In this document: positions 9,288 through 18,126 of the stretch, piece after piece
How positions within the stretch are numbered: the first letter of the stretch is position 1
Layout of the letters: each line of letters opens with the position of its first letter
Source of the DNA: Saprospiraceae bacterium
GTDB taxonomy: Bacteria; Bacteroidota; Bacteroidia; Chitinophagales; Saprospiraceae
DNA length: 64,000 bases
Reading direction: 5' to 3'
Assembly (NCBI GenBank): GCA_016714765.1
Contig: JADKCF010000042.1
Span: forward strand, 43,895 to 107,894
The notes under the pieces: model-generated
The model's input: only the letters and a program-made list of their open reading frames with translations
Database searches by the model: none
What the model was told of the DNA's origin: nothing
Program-made: the position numbers and the translations under genes

Positions 9288-9703
9288 TTATTTTTCGATG
9301 GTTGACAACCATTTCTTGATTACAGATTTTAAACCTTCCTTCTTAGCAATGAGGTCTGCCATGGATGTAATCTGAACAATTTTTCGACCATCTGGAAAAT
9401 TACCTTCCAGTAAGCCTGAATCATCAATTATCCTTGCGCCTGTGGGGAAGACCAATAATATAACCTCCTTTTTATGAATATTGAAAACTAAAATATCCCT
9501 TTTATACTCTTTTGGGTCAAAGTGAGCCATTGTGCCCGTATAGTAAAAAGCTGGCGATTTCCATTTATTTGCTCCCCTATTTCTGGATCTGTTTCCAATA
9601 TAATTTGATCCAATTCCATCATCACTTCTTTCAATGGATGGTTCAGCAGTCCGTAAAATTCCTTTACCTGGTCGTGGTTTGATAGCTTTATTTTTATGGC
9701 CAT
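9288..9703 (-). pseudogene. DUF1801 protein, frameshifted
   Basis: The first frame gives a DUF1801-like start (HPLKEVMMELDQIILETDPE) and then fails at EQINGN. Adding one A in the run at 9564-9566 yields EQIKWKSPAFYYTGTMAHFD, exactly the family pattern I-K-W-x-x-P-x-[FY], and continues in the second frame to KKWLSTIEK. The restored protein is 138 residues. DUF1801 proteins are small cytoplasmic proteins of unknown function, often beside SRPBCC genes, as here. The start codon at 9703 is 2 bp from the stop of the upstream DUF1801 gene, so the pair is co-translated or at least co-transcribed. Confidence 0.8.
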
Positions 9704-9705
9704 AA

Positions 9706-10073
9706 CTATTTGCTTTTTACAGTATGATTGACTTCTGCCACTCTGAATGCTACGATTTGCCTGATAAGGTCATATGGTATCTCCTTATCAGTGGAAACTG
9801 AATCGAGCCTTTTCCTGTCTTAAATTTTGATAATTCTTTTTGGAAAGCTTCATTTCCGGACGGGAGCGCATAAAAACCTATGTGATTTTTGAACGCTGCA
9901 TAGTATACAAGAGGTTTTTTATGCATCTTGAAAGCCGGCATGCTGTAGGCAATACATTCCACAGCTTCGGGAGCAGACGAGGAGATAACATCCTTTATTT
10001 TTAACAAAATATCTACAACGGCAGGAGGCTGGCTGGCAAAATACTGATCAACAGATGTATATTTATCTTCCAT
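9706..10073 (-). pseudogene. DUF1801 protein (YdhG-like), frameshifted near the C-terminus
   Basis: The protein begins MEDKYTSVDQYFASQPPAVV and carries the DUF1801 core (EAVECIAYSMPAFKMHKKPL, then HIGFYALPSG). After GKGSIQFPL the frame is lost. Adding one C (plus strand, about 9789) restores LDKEIPYDLIRQIVAFRVAEV and a stop at 9706-9708, giving 122 residues. The unrepaired reading ends early, at 9750. The restored stop lies 2 bp before the next DUF1801 start, which supports the repair. Function is unknown; the fold resembles YdhG/YjhB-like iron-chaperone-type proteins. Confidence 0.8.
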
Positions 10074-10085
10074 GCCTTGCCATTA

Positions 10086-10676
10086 TTACTTATCTGATTC
10101 TATTAGTTCCGGCGTATCAGTATTGTCAGGAATCACAGAGGGTCTAGATTCCAGATTCTTTTTGATATTCTGAAGGTTTTTCACCTCTGCCTCTTCGATC
10201 ATTTTACGGCCAAAAAAATACGACATGAGGTTCATTGGCCATTTGTCGTTGCTGTAAAATTCTGCTGTCAGTTCGGTCTGGTTTTCTGACACTGCTTTAA
10301 GAATATTGGCTGCTTTTGCGGTGCTTTCGAAAGGTCTTTTGAATCTAAGATCTACATCTATTCTATCCGGTGTCAGTGCAGTGATTTCCTGCTCACCTTC
10401 ACCCACATTATCGTTGGTGCTATTCCATTTCTGTATAGCGCCTACGCTACCATCGGTTCCCAGGATTTCAGGTTTAAGATTGGGGTCTTCCAAAACCCAA
10501 ATACTGTATTCTTCCTGATTTTTTAGGAACCGGATGTATTCATATACTTCATTTTTGGGTTTATTGATGGTTTCCTTGACACTGATAGTGTAAGATTTAG
10601 GTATAAAAGCAGCTAATAAAAGCAGGAAAGTAAATATGGCAACAATAGCTAAAAGGATTTTTTTTAAGATGTTCAT
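10086..10676 (-). CDS. Membrane-anchored SRPBCC (polyketide cyclase-like) protein
   Basis: I chose the ATG at 10674-10676, which puts the N-terminal membrane anchor (residues 5-24, LLAIVAIFTFLLLLAAF) at the start. A longer frame would overlap the preceding gene. The remaining 170 residues match the SRPBCC/polyketide-cyclase pattern seen in many Bacteroidota: YTISVKETINKPKNEVYEYI, then EEYSIWVLEDPNLK, and a C-terminal SYFFGRKMIEEAEVKNLQNI. The protein is 196 residues. It lies 13 bp upstream of the next gene in an SRPBCC/DUF1801 run. The ligand is unknown. Confidence 0.8.
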   Translation of the reverse strand: MNILKKILLAIVAIFTFLLLLAAFIPKSYTISVKETINKPKNEVYEYIRFLKNQEEYSIWVLEDPNLKPEILGTDGSVGAIQKWNSTNDNVGEGEQEITALTPDRIDVDLRFKRPFESTAKAANILKAVSENQTELTAEFYSNDKWPMNLMSYFFGRKMIEEAEVKNLQNIKKNLESRPSVIPDNTDTPELIESDK

Positions 10677-10689
10677 TTTGATAAAGATT

Positions 10690-11151
10690 TTAGGTTTCGC
10701 ATAATTTTTTAAGCAGTTCAAGTGCTTTAGGCCATGTTTCATTAAAGTAATCAGTATATTCAGCTACACCGCCAATCATATCAATTTTTAAAAGTGTAGC
10801 ACCATTATCGATTGCGTCAAATGTATAATTCTCAAGTGAGCCTTTCCATACATCTACTGAAGGTCCTTCCAAAATCTCATTCGCTCCTTTTAATTCACCA
10901 ATATGTTCTATAGAAATGTACTCTCCGGGAATATTGGTGGCAATAATACTGACCATACCTGCCTCGTTTCCATCTGCATCGCACCCTACAAAATTCATTT
11001 TGCTCCCTGTAGCCCATGTTCCCCTGAAACATGATGTGGCATTGAATGCTGACGTCCAGTTTTTATAGCCTGCATCTGAAATCATTGTTTGATATACGTG
11101 ATCCTTTGTAGCGGAAATAGTTATCTCAAAATGCAAGTTAGTGCCACTCAT
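10690..11151 (-). CDS. SRPBCC domain protein
   Basis: The 153-residue single-domain START/SRPBCC protein has LHFEITISATKDHVYQTMI at its N-terminus, a central FVGCDADGNEAGMVSI strand pair, and a C-terminal long helix (YFNETWPKALELLKKLCE). It overlaps the preceding SRPBCC gene by 4 bp (ATGA), a sign of translational coupling. Family members bind hydrophobic ligands or act as co-chaperone-like domains. No specific role can be read from the sequence. Confidence 0.8.
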   Translation of the reverse strand: MSGTNLHFEITISATKDHVYQTMISDAGYKNWTSAFNATSCFRGTWATGSKMNFVGCDADGNEAGMVSIIATNIPGEYISIEHIGELKGANEILEGPSVDVWKGSLENYTFDAIDNGATLLKIDMIGGVAEYTDYFNETWPKALELLKKLCET

Positions 11152-11573
11152 AGCTTTTCTGTATAATTTTTAAAATTGTCGAGAATCATTTGCCATCCCA
11201 TTTGCTGCATATCCACAGGGTTTTCGGTCTCTGCGTCGAAAATTTCTGTGACTTTGGTACGAGCATCACCCTCAGATAAAAAATGAACCTCCATGTTTCT
11301 GTCATCACCGAGTTTTATTACTATACGTTGATGCTCGGCTATATCTGTGTAAACACCCCAAAAGTCAAAACTAAAGCTACCATCTTTTGCAGCCATCGTG
11401 TATGTAAATTTACCACCTATTCTGAGATCATTTTCTGCTTCCGGGCAATACCAGTCTTCAGTGGCATGGTTCCAGTTTTTTACATGATGTGGTTGAGTCC
11501 ACGACTCCCACACCCTGGAGATAGGAGCATTTATAGAGGATGTTACTGTAATAGAAACCGGCGAATGTGGCAT
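11148..11573 (-). CDS. SRPBCC/AHSA1-family protein
   Basis: The ATG at 11571-11573 gives a 141-residue protein beginning MPHSPVSITVTSSINAPISR. The in-frame upstream extension contains improbable hydrophobic sequence and is not used. AHSA1 features are ISRVWESWTQPHHVKNW, WYCPEAENDLRIGGKFTY and a C-terminal GWQMILDNFKNYTE. It is the first gene of a seven-gene same-strand run and has a -7-like box just upstream, so transcription of the run probably begins here. Its relatives often sit next to an ArsR regulator, which is absent here. Confidence 0.8.
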   Translation of the reverse strand: MPHSPVSITVTSSINAPISRVWESWTQPHHVKNWNHATEDWYCPEAENDLRIGGKFTYTMAAKDGSFSFDFWGVYTDIAEHQRIVIKLGDDRNMEVHFLSEGDARTKVTEIFDAETENPVDMQQMGWQMILDNFKNYTEKL

Positions 11574-11593
11574 ATCAAAAATGTTTGTTACTA

Positions 11594-11601
11594 CAAATAT
11601 A
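11594..11601 (-). promoter_or_regulatory. -7 box upstream of the SRPBCC/DUF1801/VOC run
   Basis: The minus-strand octamer TATATTTG (TAnnTTTG consensus) lies 20 bp before the ATG at 11573. The -33 element is not clear. Confidence 0.35.
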
Positions 11602-11772
11602 AAAAAGAAGTTTGAAAGATTAATAATAATTGTTTGAAAAAAACATTTTGAATCTTTTGTTATGGAAAGAGTTTTCACTCCAAATCTGTTAGGAGCAAAC
11701 CACCTTTTGTACACCACAAAAATAATCTTTCATATAATATAGTCTTTTACACCCAATTTGTGATATTTTATT

Positions 11773-13959
11773 TTACAAAGTTAACCAGTAATTGACCTTT
11801 AGGACTACAAATCGGCTTTTATTAAACACCATTTCATTAATACCGTAGTTGTCAGTATAAACAAGGAAAACGTCGCTCATAGGAGCAAATCTGTACTGAA
11901 GTCTACTGTTGACATTAAAGTTGTCGGCCTGAGTATTGTACTGCAGGAAAGTCGTCCAGAATAGTTTTGTAGAGAAATTGATTTCTGCGCGTACAGTGCC
12001 TAAAGTGATTTTTTTATTTTCGAAAGGCGCCGGAAATCTGATATCGTTGTGCTCAGCACCCAATCTAAAATTGCCCCAAGGCTGCACTCTGTAGGTGATA
12101 CCTGCCCTGTAAGTATGCTTCCATCCATTGTAAAACTGGCCATAGACTCCAAAAATATCATAAACCCATTTTTTACGGTTGTCACTGTTGTACTGGATAT
12201 TAAACTCGGTCATATTATAGTTTCCTTTGGGTAGTGCAGGTGTGGTGATCTGGAAAGGAAAAATAAGCTGAACATAATTATTGTTGAGTCTGAATCTAAT
12301 AGCACTAGTATTTTTAAAAAAGATAAAATGGCGCAGCCTGGTGTACCATTCATTGAGCCCATTACCTCCGTCATTGACCCAGACAAAATTTTCCAGTCCT
12401 GTCCAGTGATAATTGACATTTTTACTATCTAATGGATAATTATAATAGTCGAGCATCGATCCCACATTGGTATATCCTATCCTCACGATACGATTATTTT
12501 CGGGATCATAGTTTTCCAATCTTGAGTTGAATCCCATATCTGAGAAGTAATTTTCGCCTACATGCTGTGCTTCCACATATCCTCTGAATTTTTGACCATT
12601 ATAGTTGATGCCACCATAGAGGTGTCCGTTGGCCTTTGGAAAATTTGTCTCTTTCCAGGAATGCAAATAACCCAAAGTTGCCCCTAATTTACCATCATTG
12701 GATGTATATAAAAAATCTCCTCCTGCATTTCTTCCATAATCCTTATGATCAAATTTTCCATTGTTCCATCCCTGCCTGTTGAGAAAAACCCCTCTGATTG
12801 CTGTACGCGATAAAACCCTTTGCTGAAACGCCAGTGCTGAAAAATTATTTGCCCCTACACTATTCCTAACATCAGTCTGCATATTGAACGCTCCAATACG
12901 CAGATTTTCGCTTATATTCCCAGTAATACGAGCACCATAGATGATGGGAGTAGGTTGACCATTTATATCGAGCCCTATCCTACGGGAATAGAAAACCTGA
13001 TCTGCTCCCTGTCCAAAATTACTGAAGATATCATTATTTTCTATGAAAAATTGTCTGCGTTCAGGAAAAAAAATATTAAATCTGGTAAGGTTAGTAACCT
13101 GAGCATCTACTTCTACCTGCGAAAAGTCTGAAAAAGTAGTAAGATCCAGGTTCATGGACGGACTCAATGCTATTTTTGCATCACCTCCTGCCTGCAATTT
13201 AGAATCATTTTCAAGCCCTGATTTGTCATTGCGCACTGAAATATATGGAATGATAGAGACGTTGCCACCTTGTAAGGAAGGTGCTTCAGGCCATACAATC
13301 GTACCATAATATCCGATATCATGGGCCTCAAACTGGCGGGGAACCGGTGCCCAGACACTCAATTCATTATGTTCGGGATCTCGTCTGGCAAAATTTATAT
13401 GCCACTCTGTGATCTTTTCTTTATACCTGATGCTTTTGAGTGGTATTTTCATTTCTACAACCCATTTGTCCGAATGTTTGCTTACAGCCGAAAACCAACG
13501 GTTGTCCCAGGTTTCATCAACATTGGATGGTGAGATGATCACCTCTGTTTGTGCTCCCATCACATTGACACCAAATCCATATCCACTGGCTTTATTTCCC
13601 ACCGGATCCAATAGAAATGCAAACTCATCACTGTTGCCAAAACCGTCTCTTTTAAGGGTCTGAATGACATAGTTTTGATCATCATCACATTCTGCCAGGA
13701 CATAAAGATTGGCTTTGTCACATAACATTTTCACCCTTGTTTGCCTTTTAGGCGGTACATTGTCGATAGGAGCATTCAGGATAAAATTTGAAAACACCTC
13801 TGCCTCCATCCATGATTTTTCATTGGCTACTCCATCAATATTTATATTCTCACCCGTAGCTGTAAGAAGATACCTGAAATCTGCAGCATTGGTGTTTTGG
13901 CTGACCAGGCCGGACAAAAACAAATAAAAACAACATGCTGTCAAAATGGATGATTTCAT
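11773..13959 (-). CDS. DUF5916 outer-membrane protein with CBM9-like N-terminal domain
   Basis: The 728-residue protein has a signal peptide (1-26), a carbohydrate-binding-family-9-like domain (about 35-225; ENINIDGVANEKSWMEAEVF and the SDEFAFLLDPVGNKASGYGF core), and a long C-terminal beta-strand region with alternating aromatic residues. The FSQVEVDAQVTNLTRFNIFF and PERRQFFIENNDIF motifs are hallmarks of DUF5916. These proteins are thought to be outer-membrane barrels; their role is unknown. I chose the ATG at 13957-13959 over the TTG before it. The gene is a single unit, oriented with its neighbours. Confidence 0.88.
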   Translation of the reverse strand: MKSSILTACCFYLFLSGLVSQNTNAADFRYLLTATGENINIDGVANEKSWMEAEVFSNFILNAPIDNVPPKRQTRVKMLCDKANLYVLAECDDDQNYVIQTLKRDGFGNSDEFAFLLDPVGNKASGYGFGVNVMGAQTEVIISPSNVDETWDNRWFSAVSKHSDKWVVEMKIPLKSIRYKEKITEWHINFARRDPEHNELSVWAPVPRQFEAHDIGYYGTIVWPEAPSLQGGNVSIIPYISVRNDKSGLENDSKLQAGGDAKIALSPSMNLDLTTFSDFSQVEVDAQVTNLTRFNIFFPERRQFFIENNDIFSNFGQGADQVFYSRRIGLDINGQPTPIIYGARITGNISENLRIGAFNMQTDVRNSVGANNFSALAFQQRVLSRTAIRGVFLNRQGWNNGKFDHKDYGRNAGGDFLYTSNDGKLGATLGYLHSWKETNFPKANGHLYGGINYNGQKFRGYVEAQHVGENYFSDMGFNSRLENYDPENNRIVRIGYTNVGSMLDYYNYPLDSKNVNYHWTGLENFVWVNDGGNGLNEWYTRLRHFIFFKNTSAIRFRLNNNYVQLIFPFQITTPALPKGNYNMTEFNIQYNSDNRKKWVYDIFGVYGQFYNGWKHTYRAGITYRVQPWGNFRLGAEHNDIRFPAPFENKKITLGTVRAEINFSTKLFWTTFLQYNTQADNFNVNSRLQYRFAPMSDVFLVYTDNYGINEMVFNKSRFVVLKVNYWLTL

Positions 13960-14070
13960 CAATAAGAACTTTTAATGGAAAAAATCCCAAAATAGCTCAT
14001 TAAGTCTCCAGTGAGAAATTAAATCGGCTCAATTAGACTAAACTTCCGAAAAATTCTACCAATCCAAATT

Positions 14071-14457
14071 CTACTTTACCAACACAAAACCGTATCCATC
14101 AATATAATGCTCACCTAATACAAGGCTGTCTTTTGATACGTTTATAATACTGGCATGATAGCTATGATTCACTATGAGTTCATCTCCACCTTTTTTGTTT
14201 TGAAGTACCAAATAATTGTAGGTATCTGTTGGTAGTCCGGCATTGAATATGCCCATGTAATCATTGACGACTGTCAATGTTCCGTTTTTAAAATCATACG
14301 TGATACTACCAGATGGATATTCTTTACTGATGCCGGCAATACTGCCGAATGCATGGACCAGATTCCACTTTCCTTCTATTGTTTGTTTATCGTCAGCTTT
14401 GGTACAGGCTACTAGGAAAATGAAAAGTAAACTGCACAAAAAAATTTTATTTTTCAT
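14071..14457 (-). CDS. Small lipoprotein, lipocalin-like
   Basis: The 128-residue protein has a lipoprotein signal (lipobox FLVAC, Cys at about 18), followed by DDKQTIEGKWNLVHAFGS. The G-x-W opening and the following beta-strands (SITYDFKNGTLTV) resemble lipocalin-like lipoproteins of Bacteroidota. It was not matched to a named family. It is the lone gene between odhB and the DUF5916 gene. Confidence 0.5.
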   Translation of the reverse strand: MKNKIFLCSLLFIFLVACTKADDKQTIEGKWNLVHAFGSIAGISKEYPSGSITYDFKNGTLTVVNDYMGIFNAGLPTDTYNYLVLQNKKGGDELIVNHSYHASIINVSKDSLVLGEHYIDGYGFVLVK

Positions 14458-14519
14458 CTTTGTTTATCAGACGGTGGAAAACAAACCAAAGGTTGGGTTA
14501 TCTCAGATGTTTAATATTT

Positions 14520-15758
14520 TTAAATATCCATCATCAACGTCATAGGGTCTTCCAGCAGCTCTTTTACCTTTACAAGGAAGGTGACTGAAGTACTGCCATC
14601 AATGATCCTATGGTCATATGATAGTGCCAGGTACATCATAGGTCTGATGACTACTTGTCCGTCCACAGCTACAGGCCTGTCTTTGATAGCGTGCATTCCC
14701 AAAATCGCTGATTGAGGTTCATTGATGATAGGTGTACTGAGCAGAGAACCGAATGTACCTCCGTTTGTAATGGTAAATGTCCCTCCTTTCATCTCTTCCA
14801 GTGAAAGTTTGCCATTCCTTGCTTTTTCAGCCAGATCCTTAATCTTGAGTTCTATATCGTGAAACCCTATGGATTCTACATTCTGGATAGGTGGCACTAC
14901 AAGACCGTTCGGAGTCGAGATGGCTACGGATATATCCACATAATCGTGATACACTATATCGTTGCCGTCTATCATGGCATTGACATCCGGCATCTCCATG
15001 AGGACTTTGGCACACGCTTTTGCGAAGAGAGACATATATCCCAGTTTGATGCCGTACTTCAGCACAAACCTGTCCTGATATTTTTTTCGCAATTCATTGA
15101 TAGCAGACATATCCACTTCATTGAATGTAGTTAACATAGCAGTGTTGTTTTTGGCAGAAACGAGGCGTGTAGCGATGGTTTTTCGCATACGACTCATTTT
15201 TTCCACTCTCACCCCTCTGGCTCCTGCGATGACAGGTCTAGCTGCCGGTACCGGTACCGAAGGTGCAGATGGCACTGCCACTGGAGTTGCCGCTTTATTT
15301 TCTACAGCTTTAGCTGCATCTTCTTTTGTAATGCGCCCCTCTTTGCCTGTACCGCTTACTGTAGAAGGATCTACCTCTCCTTCACGAAGAATTTTTCCGG
15401 CTGCCGGTGAAGGGTGACCTGTTGCATAGTTTTGTTGAGTAGAAATGGTTGTGTTGACCTCATTCGTTACAACCGGAGATGATGGTATGGCCGCTACTTT
15501 GGCAGTTTGGTCAGAAGTGACGGATGTATCGATACGTGCTACCACTGCACCTATGGCTAAATCATCCCCTTCTTTGGCCACATATATAAGTCGTCCTGAA
15601 GCCTCTGCCGGAAATTCCAATGTAGCTTTGTCAGACTCAAACTCACATATAGGGTCATCAATGTTGACAAAATCTCCTTCTTTTTTCAACCATTGTGACA
15701 ACGTAACTTCTGTTATAGATTCGCCAATAGTAGGCACTTTCATTTCGATCAAACTCAT
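14520..15758 (-). CDS. odhB: 2-oxoglutarate dehydrogenase E2, dihydrolipoyl succinyltransferase
   Basis: This is the E2 core of the 2-oxoglutarate dehydrogenase complex, which transfers succinyl groups to CoA in the TCA cycle. The ATG at 15756-15758 (MSLIEMKVPTIGESITE) gives 412 residues. A lipoyl domain (1-77) carries Lys44 in ESDKATLEF. A peripheral subunit-binding domain lies at about 115-150 (SPAAGKILREGEVDPSTVSG). The catalytic domain has the active-site LSYDHRIIDGSTS near the C-terminus. TIGESITEV favours OdhB/SucB over pyruvate E2. The E1 gene is not in the window, so the complex is encoded in pieces. Confidence 0.93.
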   Translation of the reverse strand: MSLIEMKVPTIGESITEVTLSQWLKKEGDFVNIDDPICEFESDKATLEFPAEASGRLIYVAKEGDDLAIGAVVARIDTSVTSDQTAKVAAIPSSPVVTNEVNTTISTQQNYATGHPSPAAGKILREGEVDPSTVSGTGKEGRITKEDAAKAVENKAATPVAVPSAPSVPVPAARPVIAGARGVRVEKMSRMRKTIATRLVSAKNNTAMLTTFNEVDMSAINELRKKYQDRFVLKYGIKLGYMSLFAKACAKVLMEMPDVNAMIDGNDIVYHDYVDISVAISTPNGLVVPPIQNVESIGFHDIELKIKDLAEKARNGKLSLEEMKGGTFTITNGGTFGSLLSTPIINEPQSAILGMHAIKDRPVAVDGQVVIRPMMYLALSYDHRIIDGSTSVTFLVKVKELLEDPMTLMMDI

Positions 15759-15947
15759 AAAATTAAAATTTTGCCAAAGATAGGTCGAAACCAATCAATC
15801 GCATATGACAAACTATTGAAAAAAATAATATTTTTTAATATTATCAAATATAATTTTTAGAATAGTCTAAATATCGTTACTCTTTACCCTTTTGCTGTGA
15901 AAATAAATTAGTAGCTTTGAGATCAGTAGGATCATTATTATCCTATA

Positions 15948-17303
15948 TCAGTCCATCATATTTCTTATCTCGTGTATGATGGTTTCGACCTCTTTTTTTA
16001 CCGCGGATACCTTAGCTGTAAACAGATTATTCATAAAACTAAAAATCCAGATTTTACCTTTGGGGGATATAACAAATCCACTGAGGTTGTAAACACCACT
16101 CATAGATCCAGACTTAGCATACACATATGGCTGGAGTTCATCCATAAACATTTTATCAAGAGTACCCGCACCTCCCCCTGAAGGTAATAAAGAAAACAGC
16201 CTATCATGCGGTAACTCTGTGTAAAGTTTTTCTAAAATCGCCACCATAGTGTTAGGACTGACCATGTTGTATCTCGATAAACCTGACCCATCCACCCAAA
16301 TTAAAGCCTGGGGTATATCTTTGAAGTATGACGACTTCAGTATATCAAGGGTGTATTTTGTACTAATGGTGTCTCCCAATACTGTCCCGCATAGCAGCAA
16401 TAAATGTTCTGCCAGCATATTATCACTTACCAACATCATCCTTTTGTATACAGTATCCACAGGAATAGAATGCACAGTTTGGTTACCTACGGGAATGGGT
16501 GTATTTACCACCTGGATTTTTTTCCCTAACACTGATTCCAATAAATCATGATTGACAATTTCCGCATCCCTATAAGGTACTTCCTGTTCAAAATAAGAAA
16601 CAGAATCCAACTTAGTTGGTACTGTGAAAAAATTAGAGGATTTGTCTCTTATTATTTTACCTGTTTCGGTAGACTTTACTGTATTCTCAGATATGCTCCT
16701 CGGTACCATCAGAGTGCCTGAACTGTCTTTTCTGACATATAGTATATTTCCAAACATGGGAAAAGAGGTCAGTTCCGCCTGATAATAATCATTATAATCA
16801 TCCCACATCCAGCCTTTACCGTATGGTTCGATAGAACTATGACCATATGACAGATTGATTTCTTGTTTCAGGGCTACTTTTTTCTGCAGAAACGATAGTG
16901 TGGATGATTTCGAAAAAAATGGATGCAAAAAAGTAGGGTCACCAGTACCCCAGATGGTCATCGAACTATCGTTTTCGATATATCTCAGTGCCGGTATGGA
17001 GTCTTTCAGCGTTTTTAGACATGCATAAAGAGTAAGCAACTTTATATTGGAGGCAGGTGTGAAATATTTATGTGCATTTCTACTATAAACAGTCTGTTTG
17101 CTGGCAGGGTCATACAGTACTAAGCCACTAAATCCAGCTCCTAACAATGGAGCAGCATCCAGCAGACCGGATATTTTTTTTTCCATTGTAAGGACAGGCG
17201 TGAGCCTACTTGTTTTGCACGATGCCATAAACATCAACATCGAAAACATCACCACCACAACACGATTAAAAAATAAAGGTATTTCGTACTTAAACCGCCA
17301 CAT
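15948..17303 (-). CDS. dacB: D-Ala-D-Ala carboxypeptidase/endopeptidase (PBP4, peptidase S13)
   Basis: The 451-residue protein trims or cleaves peptidoglycan cross-links in the periplasm. All three penicillin-binding motifs are visible: S85-x-x-K in TPASNIKLLT, SDN in MLVSDNMLAEHL, and KSG in YAKSGSMSGVYNLSGF. The N-terminal hydrophobic segment ends MASC, so it may be a lipoprotein. The ATG at 17303 overlaps the dapD end by 14 bp, linking cell-wall precursor synthesis (dapD) and wall remodelling in one operon. A later ATG (17249) is possible but would shorten the signal peptide. Confidence 0.92.
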   Translation of the reverse strand: MWRFKYEIPLFFNRVVVVMFSMLMFMASCKTSRLTPVLTMEKKISGLLDAAPLLGAGFSGLVLYDPASKQTVYSRNAHKYFTPASNIKLLTLYACLKTLKDSIPALRYIENDSSMTIWGTGDPTFLHPFFSKSSTLSFLQKKVALKQEINLSYGHSSIEPYGKGWMWDDYNDYYQAELTSFPMFGNILYVRKDSSGTLMVPRSISENTVKSTETGKIIRDKSSNFFTVPTKLDSVSYFEQEVPYRDAEIVNHDLLESVLGKKIQVVNTPIPVGNQTVHSIPVDTVYKRMMLVSDNMLAEHLLLLCGTVLGDTISTKYTLDILKSSYFKDIPQALIWVDGSGLSRYNMVSPNTMVAILEKLYTELPHDRLFSLLPSGGGAGTLDKMFMDELQPYVYAKSGSMSGVYNLSGFVISPKGKIWIFSFMNNLFTAKVSAVKKEVETIIHEIRNMMD

Positions 17304-18105
17304 TATATTCTCTGAGCGCTTCGTTTAGTGATACTTTGGTGTCTGTAGATGGTTTGCGTTGCCCTATTATTAGCGCACAGCTCACCTGATAATCTCCCGC
17401 TGCAAATTTTTTGGTGTAACTTCCGGGGATGACCACCGACCTTTCAGGTACTTCTCCTTTATAAATGATGGGTTTGTCCCCGGTGACATCGATGATATGA
17501 GTCGATTGGGTCAATACAACATTTGCACCTAAAACAGCCTCTTTACGCACCCTTACTCCTTCTACAACAATACATCTGCTGCCAATAAAACAATTGTCGT
17601 CAATGATAGTCGGACTGGCTTGTGGGGGTTCGAGTACACCACCGATGCCCACACCGCCAGACAAATGTACGTTTCTGCCTATCTGAGCGCACGAACCTAC
17701 GGTAGCCCATGTATCCACCATTGTTCCAGCCCCTACCCAAGCTCCTATATTTACGTATGAAGGCATAAGGATGGCTCCTGATTCAATAAAACAGCCATAT
17801 CTGGCTATCGCATGGGGTACCACTCTGACACCCTGTGCAGCATAGTTTTTTTTCAATGGTATCTTGTCATGGAACTCAAAAGGACCAACTTCGATGGTTT
17901 CCATTTTTTGAATAGGAAAAAACAAAACAATGGCTTTTTTTACCCAATCATTCACTTTCCAGTTGTCACCGTCAGGTTCTGCTACTCTTAGCACACCCTT
18001 ATCTACCATTTCCACGACTTCGCGAATCGCATCCTGAGAGCCCGGAGAAGAAAGGTGACTTCTGTCATCCCATAATTTCTCTATCAGATTTTTCAGATCT
18101 TCCAT
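17290..18105 (-). CDS. dapD: Tetrahydrodipicolinate N-succinyltransferase
   Basis: The 271-residue enzyme makes N-succinyl-2-amino-6-oxopimelate in the succinylase branch of lysine/diaminopimelate synthesis. A left-handed hexapeptide-repeat helix covers about residues 100-230, with GAWVGAGTMVDTWATVGSCA and GGVGIGGVLEPPQASPTII, the signature of DapD. The N-terminal helical part (1-70) and C-terminal strand are normal, and the length is typical (about 270). It overlaps the dacB start by 14 bp and lies 21 bp downstream of the PAP2-like gene. Confidence 0.95.
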   Translation of the reverse strand: MEDLKNLIEKLWDDRSHLSSPGSQDAIREVVEMVDKGVLRVAEPDGDNWKVNDWVKKAIVLFFPIQKMETIEVGPFEFHDKIPLKKNYAAQGVRVVPHAIARYGCFIESGAILMPSYVNIGAWVGAGTMVDTWATVGSCAQIGRNVHLSGGVGIGGVLEPPQASPTIIDDNCFIGSRCIVVEGVRVRKEAVLGANVVLTQSTHIIDVTGDKPIIYKGEVPERSVVIPGSYTKKFAAGDYQVSCALIIGQRKPSTDTKVSLNEALREYNVAV

Positions 18106-18126
18106 GAATAAATATTTTATATCTTA

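Noticed and set aside
11574..11717. Upstream extension of the first SRPBCC gene
   Set aside because: The added 48 residues are intergenic in character, and the -7 box lies within them.
14859..15783. Several open frames on the plus strand opposite odhB
   Set aside because: They have no family motifs and low-complexity sequence; the minus-strand E2 reading is clear.
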